Below are positions 60,607-64,000 of a stretch of DNA of 64,000 nucleotides, one piece after another; the stretch's first letter is position 1, and each line of letters begins with the position of its first letter. The stretch is taken from assembly GCA_046347625.1 (NCBI GenBank), contig JAXMFU010000001.1, positions 1,364,001-1,428,000 of the forward strand, given 5' to 3'. A model generated the notes under the pieces. That model had not been told where the DNA came from and made no database searches. It was given only the letters and a program-made list of their open reading frames with translations. The stretch comes from CAIMUS01 sp046347625. Lineage in GTDB: Bacteria; Pseudomonadota; Gammaproteobacteria; Competibacterales; Competibacteraceae. The position numbers and the translations under genes were made by a program.

Positions 60607-61548
60607 ATGACCGACGAGACCCGTCATACCCTGGGCGAACTGGCGGCACGCCAGCTTGCGAACACGACCAAGACCGTCCCCCAAATGCTGTCGATCACGC
60701 CACGCTGGCTGATCGCCTGCCTGCCGTGGGTGCCGGTCGAGGCCGGCACCTACCGTGTCAATCGCGTGATCGAGAAGCGTGCCGATGCGCCCGCCGATGT
60801 CGAGTGCAGCCCCCAGGAAGAGGAAGACCTGCCCGAGACCTTCGTCAATTATGAGGAACACCCACGCGAGTACCCGGTGAGCGCGATGACCACGGTCCTG
60901 GACGTGCAGACCCGGGTCTCCGACCTGTACCGCAGTCCCTACGATCAGATCCGGGAGCAACTCCGCCTCACCATCGAAAGGGTTAAGGAGAAGCAGGAAA
61001 GCGAGATCATCAACAATCCATCTTACGGCCTGCTCCCCAGCGTGGCGCCCTCGATGCGCGTCCAGCCGACGACGGCGGCGGGAACGCCGACCCCCGACGA
61101 TCTGGACGAACTGATTGCGCGTGTCTGGAAAGAGCCGGCCTTTTTCCTGGCGCACCCACGGGCGATCGCCGCCTTCGGACGTGAATGCACACGCCGTGGC
61201 GTACCACCACCGACGGTCACCTTGTTCGGCTCGCCGTTCATTACCTGGCGCGGGATTCCGCTTATTCCCAGCGATAAGCTCAAAGTCGACGACAACAATC
61301 TGACCAATATCCTGTTGCTGCGCACCGGCGAGAAGAAACAGGGCGTGGTCGGGCTGTTCCAACCCGGCATTCCAGGGGAAGTATCGCCCAGCCTGTCGGT
61401 TCGCTTCATGGGCATTAATCGCAAGGCGGTGGCTTCTTACCTGATTTCACTGTACTGCTCGGTGGCGGTTCTCACCGAGGATGCCCTGGGCGTGCTGGAG
61501 AATGTCGATGTCGGCAAGTACCCTGTCTACACCCATGACTACCAGTGA
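60607..61548 (+). CDS. Family 2A encapsulin shell protein (SrpI-like)
   Basis: A 313-residue HK97-fold shell protein. The start TDETRHTLGELAARQLANTT, the segment VEAGTYRVNRVIEKR, the long-helix region DLYRSPYDQIREQLRLTIERVKEKQESEIINN and the end YPVYTHDYQ fit Family 2A encapsulins, related to SrpI of cyanobacteria. Members self-assemble into capsids that load a SufS-type cysteine desulfurase by its disordered N-terminus; the Acinetobacter and Synechococcus systems show this, and sulfur storage has been reported. Here the desulfurase gene lies two genes downstream. The stop overlaps the next start by 14 bases. Start ATG follows GAGG by about nine bases. Confidence 0.9.
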   Translation: MTDETRHTLGELAARQLANTTKTVPQMLSITPRWLIACLPWVPVEAGTYRVNRVIEKRADAPADVECSPQEEEDLPETFVNYEEHPREYPVSAMTTVLDVQTRVSDLYRSPYDQIREQLRLTIERVKEKQESEIINNPSYGLLPSVAPSMRVQPTTAAGTPTPDDLDELIARVWKEPAFFLAHPRAIAAFGRECTRRGVPPPTVTLFGSPFITWRGIPLIPSDKLKVDDNNLTNILLLRTGEKKQGVVGLFQPGIPGEVSPSLSVRFMGINRKAVASYLISLYCSVAVLTEDALGVLENVDVGKYPVYTHDYQ

Positions 61549-62377
61549 TCCCGGCTTAACGGCGGTGTCCGCGCCGGCGTCCGTGCAGGACGTGACCAGG
61601 ACACCGCCGGCAGAGGAAAATCTGTCCGCAACAATGGCGGCCTTGCTGAACCCGATGGTCATCGCCCGGATGGCTAACGAGTTCTTCTCCGCCCTGCCCG
61701 GCAGTCCGGCGCCACCATCCACCACCTTGCCACCCGTGCTGTCAGCACCGCCGGCCACCATTGTGGCTTCGGCGCCACCGGCCACGCCGCCGTTCGAAGT
61801 GGGGGCCTTACCGGCCGCTCCGGCGATACCGCCAGCATCGGCCTTGACCCCACCGACCGAAGCCGAGCTTCGGCCGCTGCCCGCCACCGTAAAGGGCGCG
61901 ACCGGACTGCCCGTGCCGGTAGCCGCCCCTGACCCCGCCGCTCCGCTCGGACCTTACGAGTTCCGCCCCGAGCTGGTTCCCGGCCAATTGTTCGCTTCGC
62001 CGCCGGTTTCGCCACCCTCGGCACCTTCGGCCTCTGTCCTGTCGTCGTCGACGCCGGCCACGCCACCGGTCGAGATGGGCGTGTTGCCGGCCACCCCGGC
62101 CGCGCCGTCAACGACGGCCTTCGCCGCACCCACCGAAGCTGAACTTCGGGCACTGCCGGCTACATTGGCGGGCACGACGGAGATACTACCAACGGCTACC
62201 GGTGTCGAACCGGCGTCGGCTGCATCAGGGTCGTCCTTCTATTTTCTCGAAATGATTCAGTCAACGCCGCATACCACACCCGCTTTCGCTTTCGAGCCTT
62301 ACGGCTTCGATCCCGCCATGCTCCCCGATCTGAGTCTGGTGGCGGGTCCGTATGAAAGGTTAAAGGTTAAAGGCTGA
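61535..62377 (+). CDS. Stand-alone encapsulin cargo-loading-domain-like protein
   Basis: A 280-residue Pro/Ala/Thr/Ser-rich protein with no folded domain. It starts MTTSDP, as the desulfurase starts MTTDP. A conserved-looking helix LNPMVIARMANEFF is at 38-51. Two blocks contain PTEAELR (107-113 and 199-205), followed by PATVKGAT or PATLAGTT, and FYFLEM is at 235-240. The desulfurase arm has one such block (PTEAELRAMPASLAGTT, then PYFLQ). So this looks like a duplicate of the loading arm without the enzyme. The start was set at 61535, overlapping the encapsulin stop by 14 bases; no earlier start is better. Possible roles: linker, shell-inner lining, competitor cargo. All are inferred. Confidence 0.75.
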   Translation: MTTSDPGLTAVSAPASVQDVTRTPPAEENLSATMAALLNPMVIARMANEFFSALPGSPAPPSTTLPPVLSAPPATIVASAPPATPPFEVGALPAAPAIPPASALTPPTEAELRPLPATVKGATGLPVPVAAPDPAAPLGPYEFRPELVPGQLFASPPVSPPSAPSASVLSSSTPATPPVEMGVLPATPAAPSTTAFAAPTEAELRALPATLAGTTEILPTATGVEPASAASGSSFYFLEMIQSTPHTTPAFAFEPYGFDPAMLPDLSLVAGPYERLKVKG

Positions 62378-62392
62378 AGGTTAAAGGCTGAA
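62365..62392. repeat. 14-bp tandem repeat at the gene junction
   Basis: GGTTAAAGGCTGAA occurs at 62365-62378 and 62379-62392. The first unit carries the stop (TGA) of the loading-domain protein; the second lies just before the desulfurase ATG and may supply its ribosome binding site. The sequence before it (AAAGGTTAAAGG) is a partial copy. Confidence 0.85.
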
Positions 62393-62396
62393 GTCG

Positions 62397-63998
62397 ATGA
62401 CAACCGATCCCGTCACGGCGCTTGCCACTACCCCTGCGGCGCCACCGTTGCCGCCGGCCGGCGAGCATTTCTCTTTCCCCGGTGTGCCGGGCTTGCAGTC
62501 TCTGCCGGGCACTCCGACAGTCCCGTCGTCGCCGCCGACCACCGCACCGACCGAGGCCGAACTGCGCGCCATGCCCGCCTCATTGGCGGGTACGACCGCG
62601 CTGATGTCCGAGCTTCCCGGTGCGGCACCACCGGCGACGGCTCCCGGTGCTTCACCCTATTTTCTCCAGCGGGAACAGGCGACGTCTCTGTCCACCACCC
62701 CGCCGCTAAGAACCGAATCGCTCGAACTGCATTCCGACTGGCTACCGAATCTGGGTTTCTCCGCCCGTCCGTTCGATCCTCGCGCGGTACGGCGCGAATT
62801 CCCGATCCTGCAAGAGCGGGTACATGGCAAACCGCTGATCTGGCTCGATAACGGCGCCACCACCCAAAAACCCAATTCGGTCATCGAGCGCCTCGATTAT
62901 TATTACCGGCACGAGAACTCCAATATCCACCGCGGCGCCCATACCCTGGCGGCGCGGGCGACCGATGCTTACGAAAGTGCGCGGGAAAAGGTCCGCCGCT
63001 TTCTCAATGCGGGTTCGGCCCGTGAAATCGTCTTCGTGCGCGGTACCACCGAAGGGATCAACCTCGTCGCCCAAGCCTGGGGCCGGCGCTATGTCGGCCC
63101 GGACGACGAGATCGTTATTACCTGGCTGGAGCACCACGCCAATATCGTGCCGTGGCAGCAATTGTGCGCGGAGAAAGGCGCCCGTCTGCGCGTCGCTCCC
63201 GTGGACGACCACGGTCAGGTCATCCTCGAAGAATACGAAAAGCTGCTGGGACCGCGCACTAGAGTGGTGGCGATCACCCAGGTATCGAACGCACTGGGTA
63301 CGATTACTCCGGTGCGCGAAATGGTCCAGATCGCTCACCGCTACGGTGCCCGCGTGCTGGTCGACGGCGCCCAGGGCGTCTGCCACCTGCCGGTGGATGT
63401 CCAGGCCCTCGACTGCGACTGGTACGTGTTCTCGGGTCACAAGATGTTCGGTCCCACCGGCATCGGCGCCGTCTATGGCAAGGAAGATCTGCTCGACACC
63501 ACGCCACCGTGGCAGGGTGGCGGCAATATGATCCAGGACGTCACCTTCGAGAAGACCATCTACCAGCCGGCACCGACCCGGTTCGAGGCGGGTACCGGCA
63601 CTATCGCCGATGCCGTAGGTCTGGGCGCGGCCGTCGATTTTCTCGAGCAGATCGGCATGGAGAACATCAGCCGTTACGAGCATGAACTGCTGGTCTATGC
63701 GACCGCGGCGCTGGCCGGTGTTCCCGGTCTACGGCTGATCGGTACGGCGCGCGAGAAGGCGGCCGTACTCTCCTTCGTTCTCGACGGTAGGCGTAGCGAG
63801 GATGTCGGCCTGGCCCTCGATCAGGACGGCATTGCCGTGCGGGCCGGCCACCATTGCGCCCAACCGATCCTGCGCCGCTTCGGTCTGGAGAGCACGGTTC
63901 GGGCGTCGCTGGCGTTGTATAACCTTCCTGAAGACATCGATGCGCTGGTCGCCTCGCTGCGACGCATCCAGGCCGAACGCGGCCATCATGCAAAATAG
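62397..63998 (+). CDS. Encapsulin-loaded SufS-type cysteine desulfurase
   Basis: A 533-residue protein. Residues 1-~125 are disordered and Pro-rich with PTEAELR (51-57) and PYFLQ (87-91), the probable loading arm. The enzyme then runs from PFDPRAVRREFPIL to the end: PLP lysine K349 in FSGHKMFGP, the TATH-like region ITWLEHHANIVPW, and the catalytic cysteine C487 in RAGHHCAQP. It is a group II (SufS-like) desulfurase that takes sulfur from cysteine, giving alanine. Encapsulin and desulfurase pairs of this kind are known. The gene ends two bases before the window end, so further operon genes may follow. Confidence 0.92.
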   Translation: MTTDPVTALATTPAAPPLPPAGEHFSFPGVPGLQSLPGTPTVPSSPPTTAPTEAELRAMPASLAGTTALMSELPGAAPPATAPGASPYFLQREQATSLSTTPPLRTESLELHSDWLPNLGFSARPFDPRAVRREFPILQERVHGKPLIWLDNGATTQKPNSVIERLDYYYRHENSNIHRGAHTLAARATDAYESAREKVRRFLNAGSAREIVFVRGTTEGINLVAQAWGRRYVGPDDEIVITWLEHHANIVPWQQLCAEKGARLRVAPVDDHGQVILEEYEKLLGPRTRVVAITQVSNALGTITPVREMVQIAHRYGARVLVDGAQGVCHLPVDVQALDCDWYVFSGHKMFGPTGIGAVYGKEDLLDTTPPWQGGGNMIQDVTFEKTIYQPAPTRFEAGTGTIADAVGLGAAVDFLEQIGMENISRYEHELLVYATAALAGVPGLRLIGTAREKAAVLSFVLDGRRSEDVGLALDQDGIAVRAGHHCAQPILRRFGLESTVRASLALYNLPEDIDALVASLRRIQAERGHHAK

Positions 63999-64000
63999 TC

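Overview
The window (about 58-60% GC over most of its length) reads as a gammaproteobacterial chromosome. This rests on the SufS/MetX/MetY/CBS-type sulfur genes, a PPK2 kinase, a PEP-CTERM protein, and REP-like palindromes of the kind common in Gammaproteobacteria. The genus cannot be set from the sequence alone. No rRNA, tRNA or CRISPR array was seen.

Region 1 (1-4485): end of a DUF2254-type membrane protein, a small membrane protein, a class I-like polyphosphate kinase 2, a coiled-coil protein and a lipoprotein.

Region 2 (4914-37704): a roughly 33-kb island of two convergent operons whose stop codons lie five bases apart near 28315. The plus operon encodes three membrane-anchored von Willebrand A (vWA) proteins, a small membrane protein, a TAXI-type periplasmic binding protein, a 1092-residue tubulin/FtsZ-like protein with a GGTGSGS loop, a two-TM partner, a membrane protein that looks like a catalytically dead MrfA/YprA-type helicase with a DUF1998-like tail, a giant coiled coil, and a P-loop GTPase with a GTPase-less paralogue. 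The minus operon encodes a five-TM protein, a second GTPase, a 1184-residue scaffold-like protein, a one-TM protein and a degenerate vWA protein. The parts resemble the predicted GTPase/vWA-centred conflict systems of bacteria, but I do not recognise this assembly. It is the strongest candidate for an undescribed multi-protein machine here.

Region 3 (37705-41410 and 48837-51010): mobile and duplicated DNA. It holds an intact IS with 22-bp inverted repeats and a 9-bp target duplication, a REP-associated (RAYT) transposase with its repeats, an IS630-type element with a frameshifted transposase, and two copies of a degenerate EAL-domain gene, one truncated.

Region 4 (41410-57371): a sulfur/cysteine block. 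It contains an Rrf2-family regulator, cysteine dioxygenase and a FAD protein in one operon, metY-metX, an orphan sulfate-binding protein, a cystathionine beta-synthase with CBS domains, a thioredoxin-like protein and a taurine/sulfonate-type ABC transporter. A phenylacetate-CoA ligase gene in the middle is dead: two in-frame stops plus a 377-bp MITE-like insertion.

Region 5 (57512-60146): a truncated second RAYT copy, a HAF-repeat PEP-CTERM protein and a PIN-domain toxin-antitoxin-like pair.

Region 6 (60607-63998): a Family 2A (SrpI-like) encapsulin shell gene, a Pro/Ala-rich protein with no enzyme domain, and a SufS-type cysteine desulfurase with a disordered N-terminal arm. The middle protein carries two blocks like the arm of the desulfurase, so it looks like a free-standing cargo-loading-domain protein. 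The shell and desulfurase fit the known sulfur-storing encapsulin systems; the extra protein is the unusual part. The sulfur block upstream could feed and drain such a compartment (inference).
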